From the NCBI GenBank assembly GCA_910585715.1, contig CAJUEX010000008.1, positions 1 to 53,713 of the forward strand: 53,713 bases of DNA. The letters run 5' to 3'. Source of the stretch: an uncultured Lachnospiraceae bacterium. GTDB lineage: Bacteria; Bacillota; Clostridia; Lachnospirales; Lachnospiraceae. The notes under the pieces were generated by a model, which searched no databases, was not told where the DNA came from, and was given only the letters and a program-made list of their open reading frames with translations. Below are positions 34,185 through 41,871 of the stretch, piece by piece (the stretch's first letter is position 1; each line of letters begins with the position of its first letter). A program made the translations under genes and the position numbers.

Positions 34185-34406
34185 TAACAGTTCAGCCCTT
34201 AGCCTTCCCACACAGGAATCAGAACCGGCTGCAGGCGGAAAATGTTTCTACGTCGCCACGCTCTTGCTCTGATAAAAAACGCAGCAGTGCTAAGTTCGAA
34301 AGAACCTCACTAAGCACTGGCGTTTTTATAAGGGCTCCTTTAGAAATCATTTTCCGCCTGCAGCCGGTTTTGATTCCTGTGTGGGAAGGCTAAGGGCTGA
34401 ACTGTT
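34185..34406. repeat. Hairpin repeat element, copy 4
   Basis: The ends are TAACAGTTCAGCCCTTAGCC (34185) and the inverse GGCTAAGGGCTGAACTGTTA (to 34406), perfect over 20 bp. The arms continue with few interruptions (CCACACAGGAATCA, GCTGCAGGCGGAAAATG). The core is in the reverse orientation. It sits between the two-component terminator and the toxin-antitoxin promoter. Confidence 0.88.
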
Positions 34407-34437
34407 ACAAGAAAGCATAGGAAAAAATATTTGCATG

Positions 34438-34499
34438 TTGACAAAATTTAATCGTTAAGCATATAATGATGATAGGAAAAAGAGAAAATCCAATCATCA
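34438..34499 (+). promoter_or_regulatory. Promoter and candidate operator of the toxin-antitoxin operon
   Basis: Perfect TTGACA (34438-34443), an 18-bp spacer and perfect TATAAT (34462-34467). TGATGAT (34467-34473) and ATCATCA (34493-34499) form an inverted repeat that overlaps the last base of the -10 box and covers the start of transcription, a natural site for repression by the HTH-containing antitoxin. Confidence 0.65.
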
Positions 34500-34521
34500 C
34501 CTGTGCATTAGGAGGAATTTA

Positions 34522-34908
34522 GTGGATAAAAGTTTTGAAGAAATAGAAATTTATCTTGCACAGGTGCAGGAGGCTGTAAAAGCCGGCAGTTATAGGATAG
34601 AAAGGAATCAAAAACGTCGGGCAAATCTGGCTTTATTTAAGGATTATGTGATTGATGAGAGAAAAAGCAAGGAAATTCTGTTACAGTTGACAGCATATGA
34701 TTTTTGCCATGTATTGCAAAATGAGCACCGGGGATATCAGCATGAGTGGCTGTATGTATTTGGAATAGAGGTGAAGCTGCTTCAGAGATTTGCAGCAGAA
34801 GAGGAAACTGTACCATTGTACATAAAATTTAACAAACCGGATAATCAGCTGGTAATAGTAATTTCATTTCATAAACAGTTATACCCGTTAACATATGCTT
34901 TTAAATAA
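34522..34908 (+). CDS. MqsR-like toxin (putative mRNA interferase)
   Basis: The small basic/mixed protein of 128 residues follows the MqsR layout: N-terminal helix with IYLAQVQEAVKAGSY, a middle ILLQLTAYDFCHV, and the beta sheet HEWLYVFGIEV, VPLYIKF, LVIVISFH. In MqsR a Tyr and a Lys in these strands belong to the RNase site; matching residues are visible, but overall identity is low, so the family call is an inference. The start is GTG with AGGAGG seven bases upstream. It is followed 25 bp later by the antitoxin. Toxin first, antitoxin second is the mqsRA order. Confidence 0.65.
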   Translation: MDKSFEEIEIYLAQVQEAVKAGSYRIERNQKRRANLALFKDYVIDERKSKEILLQLTAYDFCHVLQNEHRGYQHEWLYVFGIEVKLLQRFAAEEETVPLYIKFNKPDNQLVIVISFHKQLYPLTYAFK

Positions 34909-34933
34909 TCCGGAATGAAAAGGAGGAATCACA

Positions 34934-35941
34934 ATGTCAGAAAATGCCCGGCAGGATTTTTGCATAGAATGCAGAAAGAATACTGAATACGAAATCATAA
35001 AACAGGTCAGGCAGGAAATTATCCGTGACCGGAAATATGAATTTACATTTACCGCAGCCTTATGCAAAGAATGCGGGGAAGAAATGGCTATTCCCGGATT
35101 AATTGATTTGAATATTGCAGAAAGAGATAAACAGTATCGGGAAGCAGAAAACATTATTTTCATAGAAGATATCAAAAAGCTTATGGACATTTATCATATT
35201 GGAAAGGCTCCTTTATCCCTGGCTTTAGGCTTTGGCGAGGTGACCATATCCAGATATTTAGACGGACAGATGCCCTCAAAAAAATATTCGGATATAATGA
35301 AAAATGCGCTGGCATCTCCCGAATACATGGAAAGGCTTTTAAGGCAAAACAGTGAAAAGGTAGGAAAAGCAGCATATAAAAAGGCAATGAGCGCCATTTT
35401 GGAATTAAAGGAACTGTTTGAAATATCGGATAAGATGTTAGTCAGCATAGCATATATATTTGAACAGATGCAGGAGGTGACTCCTCTTGTTTTGCAAAAA
35501 ATGCTATATTATGTGCAGGGAATCTATATGGTTCTGTTTGACATGCCGTTGTTTTCAGAAAAATGTTATGCATGGCAGCATGGCCCTGTGTATGAAAAGG
35601 TGTATTTTCTTTTTAAGGATTTTAAGTACAATCCGATAGATGACAACCGGTTTGCCCTGTTTAACGGAAAATCGGATAAGCTTACAGAAAATGAAAAAAT
35701 GGTAATTGATTTGGTAATCAAAACATTCGGAAGATATAGCGGAAAAGTGCTTGAGTCCATAACCCATAATGAAAAGCCATGGAAGGATGCCAGAAAAGGG
35801 TATGACAGTACAGAGCATTCCAGAGTTCTGATAAAGGAAGAAAGTATTCGCTCATATTTTAAAGAAATGTCCGGGCAATATGGAATAGATTCTGAGGAAG
35901 GGCTTAACAGGTATATTGATTCGCATTTTTGTTCGCAGTAA
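34934..35941 (+). CDS. Antitoxin with zinc-ribbon, HTH and Panacea (DUF4065) domain
   Basis: In the 335-residue protein, residues 1 to about 65 have two CxxC pairs (CIECRKN, CKECGEE), a YgiT/MqsA-type zinc site. Residues from about 75 to 125 are a helix-turn-helix (PLSLALGFGEVTISRYLDG). The last ~170 residues match the Panacea/SocA-like DUF4065 domain (LQKMLYYVQGIYMVLF, CYAWQHGPVYEKVYFLFKDF, TENEKMVIDLVIKTFG), a widespread antitoxin domain known to neutralise many unrelated toxins. Here it is joined to an MqsA-like DNA-binding part and a probable MqsR-like toxin partner. It presumably represses its own promoter through the 34467-34499 inverted repeat. Confidence 0.85.
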   Translation: MSENARQDFCIECRKNTEYEIIKQVRQEIIRDRKYEFTFTAALCKECGEEMAIPGLIDLNIAERDKQYREAENIIFIEDIKKLMDIYHIGKAPLSLALGFGEVTISRYLDGQMPSKKYSDIMKNALASPEYMERLLRQNSEKVGKAAYKKAMSAILELKELFEISDKMLVSIAYIFEQMQEVTPLVLQKMLYYVQGIYMVLFDMPLFSEKCYAWQHGPVYEKVYFLFKDFKYNPIDDNRFALFNGKSDKLTENEKMVIDLVIKTFGRYSGKVLESITHNEKPWKDARKGYDSTEHSRVLIKEESIRSYFKEMSGQYGIDSEEGLNRYIDSHFCSQ

Positions 35942-35966
35942 TGACAACGGTAAAGAGGAGAAGCAA

Positions 35967-36692
35967 ATGGAGCCCAAAATTATTTTTGAAGACCAGCATA
36001 TTTTAGTAGTATACAAGCCTGAGGGCATGGCAGTGGAAACTGCGAAGATAACGGAAACAGATTTATTATCCTATTTAAAAAATTATTTGAAAAAGCCTTA
36101 TCTTGCCATGGTACATCGACTGGACCAGCCGGTGGAGGGGCTTTTAGTATTTGCAAAGACTCCTTTTGCCGCTAAAGAGCTGAGCAGGCAGATACAGGAC
36201 AACCGGATGAAAAAACGATATCTTGCGGCAGTCTGTATTGACAAGATGGCAAGCGGGGAGCAGGCCTGCAATGATAAAGAGGAGATAAAGGCAGAAGAAG
36301 GCTTTGGACGATTATTGGAGGATTATCTTTTAAAGGATGGCAGGACAAATACTTCCAGAATTGTAACAAAAGAAACAAAAGGAGCGAAAAAAGCCTCACT
36401 TTTTTATGAGCTGATAACAGTCCATGAACAGGAAGGTATCGGTATAGCAAAAATTGAACTGATAACAGGCCGTCATCATCAAATCCGGGTGCAGCTTTCA
36501 CATGCAGGTATGCCCCTGCTTGGGGATTTAAAATATGGAAATGAAACTTCCATTGAAAAATCCAGACAGCTTCAGGTAAAGCAGGCAGCGTTATGTGCCT
36601 GTCAGTTGGAATTTTTTCACCCGAAAACCGGAAAACCTTTGCTTTATCGAATTGAGCCGGAAAAGGAGGTTATCAGAAAATATGAGAAATAA
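35967..36692 (+). CDS. RluA-family pseudouridine synthase
   Basis: The 241-residue enzyme isomerises uridine in rRNA or tRNA. HILVVYKPEGM is the typical start, and the catalytic Asp is in MVHRLDQPVEGLLVFAKT, where the usual HRLDRxTSG is changed to HRLDQPVEG. Later motifs are KKRYLAAV, ITGRHHQIRVQL and GMPLLGDLKYG. There is no S4 domain, so it belongs to the compact RluA subgroup. ATG 35967 has AGAGGAG upstream, 25 bp after the antitoxin stop. Substrate position unknown. Confidence 0.85.
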   Translation: MEPKIIFEDQHILVVYKPEGMAVETAKITETDLLSYLKNYLKKPYLAMVHRLDQPVEGLLVFAKTPFAAKELSRQIQDNRMKKRYLAAVCIDKMASGEQACNDKEEIKAEEGFGRLLEDYLLKDGRTNTSRIVTKETKGAKKASLFYELITVHEQEGIGIAKIELITGRHHQIRVQLSHAGMPLLGDLKYGNETSIEKSRQLQVKQAALCACQLEFFHPKTGKPLLYRIEPEKEVIRKYEK

Positions 36693-36783
36693 CCGAAAAC
36701 CGCCCGTTTCATTTCTATACTGTGTATTTTTATTTTTTATATTCTTTTTGTTTTTAAAATATCAGGCTGGCTGGTTTCATTAG
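36682..36783 (+). CDS. N-terminal membrane fragment (33 residues), first half of a frame-split CPBP protease
   Basis: MRNNRKPPVSFLYCVFLFFI continues through FFLFLKYQ and stops soon after. AAGGAGGT (36663-36670) lies 11 bases upstream. Alone it would be a tiny membrane peptide. A shift of -1 at 36757-36760 continues the helix into ISGWLVSLAVGDSADLNN and then the downstream CPBP frame without a stop, so it looks like the true beginning of that protein. Confidence 0.55.
   Translation: MRNNRKPPVSFLYCVFLFFIFFLFLKYQAGWFH
36753..36759 (+). other. -1 slippery heptamer T TTA AAA in the CPBP gene
   Basis: The heptamer is in the correct phase for X XXY YYZ slippage: the codons of the upstream frame are TTA (36754-36756) and AAA (36757-36759). 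A -1 shift puts the ribosome at ATA TCA GGC, joining the two halves. Whether this is programmed, a genuine mutation in an A-run or a sequencing error cannot be told from one sequence. Confidence 0.5.
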
Positions 36784-36803
36784 CTGTTGGAGATTCGGCT
36801 GAT

Positions 36804-37502
36804 TTGAATAATTATTTTATACATCTTATCAAGGAATTTCTGCTTGTATGCTTTTGTGCATTTCTTGCTTTTATAAGTGGACAGGCACATATATTTCATA
36901 GAAAAGGTTCCGGCATTTTAAAGGGTATACGGATTGGTTTTTATTTCTTTTTTATGGCCTCGGTTACCCTGGTGATAAACCTGTTTTTAGAAGAGGCGGA
37001 AAGAAAATTACAGCCATGGTACATGATTGTGGCATTTCTTTTATGCATGATTTGTGTAGGTATTGCAGAAGAGGTGTTTTTCCGCGGAGTTCTTGCAGAA
37101 ATTCTTTATCAGCGGTTTGACGTGGACAGGGCAGGAATCTGGAAGGCTGTTATTTTATCCGGGCTGTTTTTTGGCATTATACATTTAAGCAATCTTTCCT
37201 TTGGTGAACCGGTGGGAGTATTGATACAGGTTGCAGGCGCCGGCATAAGCGGAATGGTATTTACGGCTGTTTATTATTGTTCCGGAAATATCTGGACTAC
37301 GGTTTTTCTTCATAGCTATATTGATATGGCGTCGCTGTCTTTGAGCGGCATATACGGCTGCGGGACAGTAAAGGATATGGTTTCCGGATATGAACCTTTA
37401 AAGCTGGTTGGAATGGTGCCTTATGTGCTTGTATTGCTTGTGTTGCTTCGTAAAAAGAAGATTGGAGAAGTGGAAAGAAATATGGCAATTAGAAAAAATT
37501 GA
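36804..37502 (+). CDS. CPBP family intramembrane metalloprotease (abortive-infection/CAAX-like)
   Basis: The 232-residue polytopic protein carries the CPBP motifs EEVFFRG (catalytic Glu pair), FGIIHLSN (His) and LHSYIDMASL. Such proteases process membrane-linked substrates or serve in bacteriocin immunity. The conventional start would be TTG 36804, which has only a weak ribosome site, but the frame is open upstream to 36757 and encodes the rest of a membrane helix. I think the full protein starts at 36682 and needs the -1 shift described there. The gene lies directly after the pseudouridine synthase. Confidence 0.75.
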   Translation: MNNYFIHLIKEFLLVCFCAFLAFISGQAHIFHRKGSGILKGIRIGFYFFFMASVTLVINLFLEEAERKLQPWYMIVAFLLCMICVGIAEEVFFRGVLAEILYQRFDVDRAGIWKAVILSGLFFGIIHLSNLSFGEPVGVLIQVAGAGISGMVFTAVYYCSGNIWTTVFLHSYIDMASLSLSGIYGCGTVKDMVSGYEPLKLVGMVPYVLVLLVLLRKKKIGEVERNMAIRKN

Positions 37503-37544
37503 CAACAGAAAACACATTTTATAAAACATAGAATTATCGGAAAA

Positions 37545-37584
37545 ACTCATACTATCTTCAGGTGATAGTATGAGTGATTTTTTT
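37545..37584 (+). terminator. 12-bp perfect hairpin over the AI-2E gene start, with T-run
   Basis: ACTCATACTATC (37545-37556) pairs perfectly with GATAGTATGAGT (37564-37575). The seven-base loop TTCAGGT holds the ribosome site, and the start codon ATG (37570-37572) is inside the stem. A run of seven T (37578-37584) follows. It can be read as a terminator/attenuator placed on the first codons, or as a translational lock. Confidence 0.75.
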
Positions 37585-38619
37585 GAAAAAAATAAAAGGC
37601 ATATTTTTTTTGTCCTTATCTTAATAGGCGCATATCTGGCAATCCAATATCTGGTCCCGTTGTTCCTTCCGCTAGTATTAGCATTTATGATAATTGCTCC
37701 TCTTAATCCCTTTCTGGAAAAGGTCTATGAAAAGACCCGTATGGGAAAGGGGTTTTTAGCGGGAATCATTCTGCTGGTTATTTGTACAATTGTAGGCATT
37801 TTGGGATGGCTTCTTGTATGCTTTGCACTGCAGCAGATTGAATACTTCATAAAAAATATCAATATTTATGAAGAGCAGTTTACATGCTTTGTCAGGGACT
37901 GCAGTCAAATGGTGGAGGAAAGGCTTGGAATGAATGCAGGCCAGATAGAAACCCTGATTTTGGAAAGAGTGGATATTTTTATTGAAGACATGCAGGTGCA
38001 GATACTTCCAAGTGTTATGAATCAGTCTTTTTTATACTTAAAAATAGGGATAGGCGCAATTACATTTCTGGTGGTTACCGTTATAGCGGCAATCCTGTTG
38101 GCAAAGGATTTTAAAACAATGAACGATTGCATATCCAAGGTCAGATATTATGATGATGTGAAGCAGATTGTGGTAAAGATCGGAAGGCTTATCAGCAGTT
38201 TTTTTAAAGCACAAATTATTATCCTTATTATTATTGCACTTATTTGCATGGGTGGATTATTTCTCGGAAATATTAAACATTACGCATTAATCGGGGTAAT
38301 AACAGGCATTTTGGATGTGCTGCCTTTTGTGGGAACCGGAATTGTTTTGTTGCCTTTGGCAGTCTGGCAGCTGTTAAATGGAAAAATTATATCGGGCATT
38401 ATTTTATCTATCACCTTTATTGTCAGCGCATTGGCAAGAGAGCTATTGGAGCCAAAGCTGATTGGTCAAAAAATGGGAGTGCTTCCCATAGGGATTCTGA
38501 TTTCCGTATATGCGGGGGTAAAGGTATTTGGATTGTTAGGAGTGTTTTTGGGCCCACTGTATATGCTTATTCTGTGCGAATGTTATCGGAGGATTTATGG
38601 AAGGTCTGTAGGAGAATAG
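37570..38619 (+). CDS. AI-2E (PerM/TqsA-like) family membrane protein
   Basis: The 349-residue polytopic protein has the AI-2E arrangement: two N-terminal membrane segments (HIFFVLILIGAYLAIQYLVPLFLPLVLAFMI), a soluble middle domain, then IISSFFKAQIIILIIIALICMGGLF-like segments and GVITGILDVLPFVGTGIVLLPLAVWQ, ending in LLGVFLGPLYMLI. Members export small molecules, or ions in other bacteria; substrate unknown. The start codon is buried in the hairpin listed separately, implying regulated translation. A terminator follows the gene. Confidence 0.88.
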   Translation: MSDFFEKNKRHIFFVLILIGAYLAIQYLVPLFLPLVLAFMIIAPLNPFLEKVYEKTRMGKGFLAGIILLVICTIVGILGWLLVCFALQQIEYFIKNINIYEEQFTCFVRDCSQMVEERLGMNAGQIETLILERVDIFIEDMQVQILPSVMNQSFLYLKIGIGAITFLVVTVIAAILLAKDFKTMNDCISKVRYYDDVKQIVVKIGRLISSFFKAQIIILIIIALICMGGLFLGNIKHYALIGVITGILDVLPFVGTGIVLLPLAVWQLLNGKIISGIILSITFIVSALARELLEPKLIGQKMGVLPIGILISVYAGVKVFGLLGVFLGPLYMLILCECYRRIYGRSVGE

Positions 38620-38658
38620 AAAAATTAGTTTAGAAGAATAGAAATGCAGGGCAGAAAA

Positions 38659-38703
38659 AGACGTCATTACTTGCAAGCAACGGAAGTATTGGTGTCTTTT
38701 TTT
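38659..38703 (+). terminator. Rho-independent terminator after the AI-2E gene
   Basis: AGAC-GT-CATTACTT pairs with AAGTATTG-GT-GTCT (one mismatch and two weak positions) around an 11-base loop, then seven T. Confidence 0.75.
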
Positions 38704-38864
38704 GATGTGCGGGTTTTTGTGTATTATTGGTATGGAAATTCATAAAAATAAACGATTTTATGTAATTTGTGGCTAATAATTACAAAAAAATATCCTATTT
38801 TTTACATATAATGGCATAACAAAATATGTGTGGTAGAATGGCATTCAAAAGAGGAAAGAACAGG
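38704..38864 (+). promoter_or_regulatory. Upstream region of the secreted-protein/ABC cassette
   Basis: AT-rich, no gene. A perfect TATAAT (38807-38812) preceded by TACA lies about 50 bases before the first start codon and is the best promoter candidate. A -35 hexamer at the right distance is poor, so an activator or an extended -10 may be involved. Confidence 0.45.
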
Positions 38865-39275
38865 ATGGTAAAAATGAAGAAAGAAATATGGAGAGTTTTT
38901 GCAGGTTTTTTTGCGGCAGTCTTTTTATTGGGCAGTTTTTTAGAGGTAAGAGCTGCAGATGTAAATTTTTCATTTCAATTAAGTGAAACAGATCCGATAG
39001 GAGTGATTTGTAATAGAAAATGTGAAAATGCCTCTGTTTCTTATGTTAGATTCAACTCCATAGGGGGTTCTCCTGATTTAAGACTTATAGTATGGATTTC
39101 TGGCCAGAACGGAAATAGGCTGACAGAAAGCTTGGAAGTGACTTCTGATGATATAAATAAGATGATAGCATTGCCATATCGTCAGGGATATGGGCTTGTA
39201 GCAGGGCAGCGTGTCTGTCTCAACATAAAAGTTATAGGGAAATATGCCCGGCTTCAGGGAGTATGGGTGCAATAA
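38865..39275 (+). CDS. Small secreted protein A of the ABC cassette
   Basis: The 136-residue protein has a clear signal peptide: KKEIWRVFAGFFAAVFLLGS then FLEVRA-AD, cleaved after RAA or RA. The mature part starts VNFSFQLSETD, contains two neighbouring cysteines (CNRKC) and one later, and ends LQGVWVQ. It shares with the next secreted protein the FxFxL start of the mature chain, an (A)SVxFR/ATVNFR middle and a G-x-W close, so they are distant paralogues. This plan recalls lactococcin-972/DUF2712-type secreted bacteriocin-like proteins, but I do not claim identity. ATG 38865 has GAGGAAAG upstream. Confidence 0.7.
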   Translation: MVKMKKEIWRVFAGFFAAVFLLGSFLEVRAADVNFSFQLSETDPIGVICNRKCENASVSYVRFNSIGGSPDLRLIVWISGQNGNRLTESLEVTSDDINKMIALPYRQGYGLVAGQRVCLNIKVIGKYARLQGVWVQ

Positions 39276-39475
39276 AATGGAAGCAAAAACTATCAATAAT
39301 GAAATATACAGTTAAAAATAAGAAAGGTAAAAAACTTCCGTGGCTGACGCATATAAACATCGCATGATCATGATATGTTTATAAATAGTAAATACAGGAA
39401 GGGGGAGATTCCGATGGAGGATTAAGTTGAAGACACAAGGATAAATACATTAAAAAGTATGAAGGAGATATTACG
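39276..39475 (+). other. Spacer with a hairpin between the two secreted-protein genes
   Basis: TATAAACAT (39352-39360) pairs with ATGTTTATA (39375-39383); the 14-base loop contains the palindrome ATGATCAT. No T-run follows, so it may stabilise or process the mRNA. No gene. Confidence 0.5.
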
Positions 39476-39889
39476 ATGATAAAAAAGAAAATAAAAATGA
39501 TGACATTGGCTGCATGTGCAGCATTAACACTTTTTTCCACAACCGCTTTTGCAGGAAATACACAATTTAAGTTCAGTTTAACAAGCACTGCCTCAAAAGA
39601 AAGTGAATTGGGGACGGCATCAAAAAGTAATGATGGTGATACCAGGGCATATGTGACACCAGATGCCAACAAGTCGAACCTGGCAATTAAAGGAGCAACA
39701 GTTAATTTCCGGGTAAGGGATAATGCAAGAAACTATGCAACGGAATATGTAGAGTGCCATGCATATCAAAGATATATCATGAAATACTTGTCAGGAAAAG
39801 CTGTCGGCGGGGCAAGCTATAGATTATATGCAAATGTGGAGAGGACAAATGCTTATCCGGTTAATTTAGGGGGATTATGGTGTCCTTAA
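39476..39889 (+). CDS. Small secreted protein B of the ABC cassette
   Basis: In the 137-residue protein, the signal peptide is MIKKKIKMMTLAACAALTLF then STTAFA-GN with an ideal AxA site. The mature part starts TQFKFSLTST, includes ATVNFRVRDN and two cysteines (VECHAY and the C-terminal LWCP) and ends LGGLWCP. It is related in plan to protein A. AAGGAG lies eight bases before the ATG. It is followed by a lipoprotein and an ABC transporter; I infer a peptide/protein with export or self-immunity provided by them. Alternative: an ordinary envelope protein. Confidence 0.7.
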   Translation: MIKKKIKMMTLAACAALTLFSTTAFAGNTQFKFSLTSTASKESELGTASKSNDGDTRAYVTPDANKSNLAIKGATVNFRVRDNARNYATEYVECHAYQRYIMKYLSGKAVGGASYRLYANVERTNAYPVNLGGLWCP

Positions 39890-39967
39890 AAACAGGACGG
39901 TTTATAAATAGTTATTTGAAGGGAGCTGTAACAGGCTCCCTTTCATGAATATGGTTGGAGGATGAAA

Positions 39968-41080
39968 ATGAAAAAAAGTATATTTTTTTTAGAAGGTATC
40001 ATGATTGTTATGTTGCTTTCAGCCTGTGGCTCCAAAGATGTAAATAATATAGAAGAAACCAAGGAGATACAAAATATAATCGAAAATGAACCAATTGAAA
40101 AAGAGACAATGACTGGAGAAAATAGCTGGGACGAAAGCAGGATAGAAGATTCCTTATGCGATAATGTCATCGTCAATGCTGATGTAGTTGTCCCGGAAGG
40201 ATTTCAGGGAGTGGCAGCTGTATACAATGCAGGCGTACAGTATTTTCAGGAGGATGCTGTTATGAATGCACTTGGAGTGGAAAAGGCCAAGGCAACAAGT
40301 CCGGCGGAAGGATTGTATCAGTATGAAGATCAGACATTTGGATTTGATAATTCTGCAACGGGAAATTTTTATTATTATTCAAAGGCAGGGGATAGCTATA
40401 AAGTGTTTAATCCCTATGATATTTCAGAATATGCCGGTATAGAGAACCTGGGTGAGGGAAAAGACCTTGACTTTATGAGCGCAGAGGAAGCGGAAAATAA
40501 GGTGCTGGACACATTAGCGGATATAGGTATTGGAAATGCGGTAATTCTGCATACATATGCCCTGCCCGTTGAATATCATAAATATAGGGAAGAGGAAGAA
40601 GTAAAAAGCGGTTATCTGACGGAGTCAGAACAGCTGGGAGAGCAGTGGGATGTGCTTGGCGGTTGTTATGAGCTTGAACTGACTACATGCTATGATAATA
40701 TTCCGCTTTATGAGGAAGGATATGTTGCAGCAGATGACAGTGCCTTTAATGGAGGCAAAATCAAGGCTGTAATTTCTAAGAATGGAATTGAAAAGTTAGA
40801 AATCCCAAACCAGTATGTAGCAAATGATACTGTAACGGAGGCAGAACCAGTGCTTTCGCCAAGTGAAATTTTACCATTTTTAAAAACCAAAATGGAAAAT
40901 ATCATCCTGACAGATACCTATACGGTAGAAAAATTAAGACTATGCTATTTTTCAAGTGTTGTCAATAAAGGGGAAGGGCTTTTCCGATTAATTCCCGCAT
41001 GGGAGATTACATTGAAGGGAGAAACGGATGGCGACGTTGTCTATCTGTTTCAGGCAGATGATGGAGTTGAGATTCAATGA
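39968..41080 (+). CDS. Lipoprotein of the ABC cassette
   Basis: The 370-residue protein has the signal MKKSIFFLEGIMIVMLLSAC with a lipobox LSAC (Cys about 20). The rest is acidic and extracellular. The end (LSPSEILPFLKTKMENI, YFSSVVNKGEGLFRLIPAWEI, VYLFQADDGVEI) resembles the beta-sandwich ends of YycI/PepSY-like proteins. ATG 39968 is preferred because GGAGG (39957-39961) is six bases upstream; the ATG at 39962 touches it. Its stop overlaps the permease start (ATGA). A receptor, inhibitor or immunity role is inferred from position only. Confidence 0.75.
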   Translation: MKKSIFFLEGIMIVMLLSACGSKDVNNIEETKEIQNIIENEPIEKETMTGENSWDESRIEDSLCDNVIVNADVVVPEGFQGVAAVYNAGVQYFQEDAVMNALGVEKAKATSPAEGLYQYEDQTFGFDNSATGNFYYYSKAGDSYKVFNPYDISEYAGIENLGEGKDLDFMSAEEAENKVLDTLADIGIGNAVILHTYALPVEYHKYREEEEVKSGYLTESEQLGEQWDVLGGCYELELTTCYDNIPLYEEGYVAADDSAFNGGKIKAVISKNGIEKLEIPNQYVANDTVTEAEPVLSPSEILPFLKTKMENIILTDTYTVEKLRLCYFSSVVNKGEGLFRLIPAWEITLKGETDGDVVYLFQADDGVEIQ

Positions 41081-41871
41081 CGAGAACACTATTTTCAGAG
41101 TATAAAAAGGCAGTTTATGAAAAAGGCATACTTTTAACTGCAGCAGGGGTATTTCTGATTCATCTGTTGAACTTATTGGATGAAATGAACCTGCATCCCA
41201 CCTATGAATCCGGTTCCGTACTATATTTTTGGGTAAACAGGCATGGCCTTGGCGCCTTTTCCATTATGGTCTTTCTCTTTTGTGGAATTTCATATGGAGT
41301 TCAATTTTGTATGGAAAGAAATACAGGCAGTTGGAAGTATTATCTGATAAGGGAAAACCCCGTTTCTTATGGGATTTCAAAAATTATTGTCACTACCACT
41401 ACGTCGCTGATATCCGGAATAATCGGGTATGGATTTCTCTTTCTGTTTTTGGCATGTAAGTATACCATGTTTCCGGATGATGAAATGTATCTTGAACAAA
41501 TGGTTATGTGGCTTCCTTTTTCACAACTGGCAATGGAAAAAAACTGCCTGTTTTTCTTTCTCAATATTGTGCCCGAAATACTGATGTTTACGTTTCTGTC
41601 CATGGTATCCTTATTGGCTTCTATGTTTTCAAACAGCAAATATGTAGCCATTGCCGCACCGCTTATTATTTATTATGGGTGGAATTATCTGACAGGTACG
41701 CTGCGGCTTCCGGAGATTTTCCAGTGGCCATTAAAAATAAAGACAGGATTCCAGTTTTGGGAAAGCAGCGTGCAAAACCTGCTGTTTACAATCGTTTACT
41801 ATTTATTAGGAATTATCGTAATGGGTTTTCTGTTTTTAAAAAAATTAAAGAGGGAGATGGAATATGCATAA
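41077..41871 (+). CDS. ABC-2 type permease 1 of the cassette
   Basis: The 264-residue integral membrane protein has six hydrophobic segments (LTAAGVFLIHLLNLL; AFSIMVFLFCGISYG; SLISGIIGYGFLFLFLACKY; ILMFTFLSMVSLLASMF; AIAAPLIIYYGWNYL; LLFTIVYYLLGIIVMGFLFL). ERNTGSWKYYLIR before the second pair is the usual coupling region of ABC-2 permeases. It is coupled to the lipoprotein by ATGA and overlaps the second permease by 8 bp. Confidence 0.8.
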   Translation: MTRTLFSEYKKAVYEKGILLTAAGVFLIHLLNLLDEMNLHPTYESGSVLYFWVNRHGLGAFSIMVFLFCGISYGVQFCMERNTGSWKYYLIRENPVSYGISKIIVTTTTSLISGIIGYGFLFLFLACKYTMFPDDEMYLEQMVMWLPFSQLAMEKNCLFFFLNIVPEILMFTFLSMVSLLASMFSNSKYVAIAAPLIIYYGWNYLTGTLRLPEIFQWPLKIKTGFQFWESSVQNLLFTIVYYLLGIIVMGFLFLKKLKREMEYA

